Positions 14,861-15,935 of a stretch of DNA of 15,935 nt are shown here, in pieces; position 1 is the stretch's first letter, and the number at the start of each line of letters is the position of its first letter. The notes beneath the pieces were generated by a model. That model saw nothing but the letters and a program-made list of their open reading frames with translations. It was not told the origin of the DNA and ran no database searches. The translations under genes and the position numbers were made by a program. The stretch spans positions 1 to 15,935 of the forward strand of contig JAVVHE010000030.1 of the NCBI GenBank assembly GCA_032249695.1, read 5' to 3'. This stretch comes from JAVVHE01 sp032249695 (GTDB lineage Bacteria > Pseudomonadota > Alphaproteobacteria > Sphingomonadales > Sphingomonadaceae).

Positions 14861-15935
14861 ATGACGGGACTGGAGGGGCTTGCGCTGGAGACCGGATTGC
14901 ACGCGCCACACCCCCTTGCGCACGCTCCACAGGTCAACCCGATCACGTCCCGCGCGGCGTTTGAGGCTGCGCGCGCGGCTGTCGCGGCCGATCCGGGTGG
15001 GTATCACGGCGCAATCGCAGCGCGGAACTGCCACTGGTTCGTCGCCGATGCGGGTCTCCAAGGCGCGTGGCTCAGCAATGCCGACGGCGTTTGGGAGGGC
15101 TGGGACGCTCATACCGCCGAGCCGCTTCGCATCGAGCGGCCCGACGGCTGGGCCCCGTGGAGGCAGGCGTTCGACGCCAGCGATCCGCCGTTCTTCCGCT
15201 GGTTCGTCGGCGGCCGCACCAACGCTGCGTTCAACGAGGTCGACCGTTGGGTGCTGGCGGGGCATGGCGCGGACACCGCGCTGATCTTCGAAGGCGACCG
15301 CTTCGATCTGGCAGCCGATGGCGGCCGCGGCGCTCCGGTCGATGAACGCCGTGTCAGCCGCCGAGTGCTGCTTGCCGAGAGCGTCTGCGCCGCGGTCGCG
15401 CTGCGGCGGCTGGGGCTGCAGGCGGGCGACCGCATCGCGTTCAACATGCCGTCGATCCCCGAGCAGATTGTCTGGACCGAGGGCGCCAAGCGCGCGGGCA
15501 TTCTCTACACTGCGGTGTTCGGCGGCTTCAGCGACAAGACGCTTTCCGACCGGATCGCCGATTGCGGCGCGCGCGTGGTGCTGACGGCGGACGGCAGCTA
15601 CCGGAACGCGCAGGTCGCGCCGTTCAAGGCGGCCTATACCGATCCAGCGCTCGACAATTTCGTGAGCGTGGCCGTTGCGCTCAGCTGCGTGGCAGCGGCC
15701 GACAGCGGGCTTGGCGAGGATGGCCGCGCGGTGGTCTTGGACGCGGTGCGCGAGGCGCTGGCGGGCGAATTGACCGTCGAACGGTCCGAGGTGATGCGCG
15801 GCGTCGGGCGCGGGCTGGCTGCGCTGACGAAAGACGGGCGGATCGAGCCTGGCGAGGCGGCGCGGGCGCGCGTGTCGATCGCCGAGGCGCTGGTCAGCGC
15901 GCCGCCGCGCGTGGAAACGGTCATCGTCGTGCGCC
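14861..15935 (+). CDS. AMP-forming acyl-CoA synthetase, N-terminal part; probably propionyl-CoA synthase type (cut by window edge)
   Basis: An open frame of 358 codons from the ATG at 14861 (an in-frame TGA directly precedes it) to the right edge. FFRWFVGGRTNAAFNEVDRW (111-130) is the N-terminal cap of acetyl/propionyl-CoA synthetases. GLQAGDRIAFNMPSIPEQIV (185-204) and ILYTAVFGGFSDKTLSDRI (214-232) begin the adenylating domain. After ADGSYRNAQVAPFK (243-256), where ordinary synthetases soon reach the VEHVVVV-like strand, about 90 extra residues occur, including GELTVERSEVMRGVG, before VETVIVV. That insertion resembles the trifunctional propionyl-CoA synthase (synthetase, enoyl-CoA hydratase and enoyl-CoA reductase fused), which turns 3-hydroxypropionate into propionyl-CoA. 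The catalytic P-loop and any fused domains lie outside the window, so only the synthetase family is certain. Confidence 0.82.
   Translation, partial: MTGLEGLALETGLHAPHPLAHAPQVNPITSRAAFEAARAAVAADPGGYHGAIAARNCHWFVADAGLQGAWLSNADGVWEGWDAHTAEPLRIERPDGWAPWRQAFDASDPPFFRWFVGGRTNAAFNEVDRWVLAGHGADTALIFEGDRFDLAADGGRGAPVDERRVSRRVLLAESVCAAVALRRLGLQAGDRIAFNMPSIPEQIVWTEGAKRAGILYTAVFGGFSDKTLSDRIADCGARVVLTADGSYRNAQVAPFKAAYTDPALDNFVSVAVALSCVAAADSGLGEDGRAVVLDAVREALAGELTVERSEVMRGVGRGLAALTKDGRIEPGEAARARVSIAEALVSAPPRVETVIVVR

Noticed and set aside
14857..14964. ATG four bases upstream of the acyl-CoA synthetase start
   Set aside because: It opens a different frame that stops at 14964; the synthetase frame begins at 14861.

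Overview
The window is about 16 kb of very GC-rich DNA (roughly two-thirds G+C by eye) with dense, strongly GC3-biased genes. Gene content and protein flavour point to an alphaproteobacterium, most likely a sphingomonad (Sphingomonadales). This assignment is inferred from protein style and gene order; no rRNA or marker search was possible.

Region 1 (1-5092, all minus strand) reads leftward as one compact run: bioB (biotin synthase), an unknown 91-aa protein, sucC, a short ORF that overlaps or is frameshifted into a second short ORF, an exported 162-aa protein, sucD, a GNAT acetyltransferase, then the first 21 codons of purA at the window edge. The junctions from bioB to sucC to the first short ORF are 4-base stop/start overlaps (ATGA, ATGA, GTGA). 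The second short ORF joins the exported protein through TGATG. The two subunits of succinyl-CoA synthetase are therefore separated by about 770 bp of small genes.

Region 2 (5167-8157, plus strand) carries an IlvD/Edd-family sugar-acid dehydratase and a pirin. A single extra G in a G6 run frameshifts the pirin. Between them, on the minus strand, lies what looks like the decayed tail of a PEP-CTERM-sorted protein.

Region 3 (8358-12679, minus strand) is a catabolic operon in the order thiolase, methylcrotonyl-CoA carboxylase beta-type carboxyltransferase, and Sad-type succinate-semialdehyde dehydrogenase. A MarR-family regulator (12850-13302, plus) diverges from it across a 170-bp spacer with a conspicuous AT-rich island.

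Region 4 (13311-14730, minus strand) is the conserved housekeeping cluster nadD-rsfS-rlmH. Its genes overlap through TTGA and CTGA junctions, so rsfS starts with TTG and rlmH appears to start with CTG.

Region 5 (14861 to the right edge, plus strand) is an open gene of at least 358 codons running off the window. It is the N-terminal part of an acetyl/propionyl-CoA synthetase-like adenylating enzyme with a roughly 90-residue insertion. That insertion makes me think of the trifunctional propionyl-CoA synthase of 3-hydroxypropionate assimilation.

No RNA genes, CRISPR arrays, insertion sequences, prophage genes or defence systems are visible. The points most worth checking are the three apparent one-base frameshifts, the small coupled ORFs between sucC and sucD, the CTG start of rlmH, and the incomplete propionyl-CoA-synthase-like gene.
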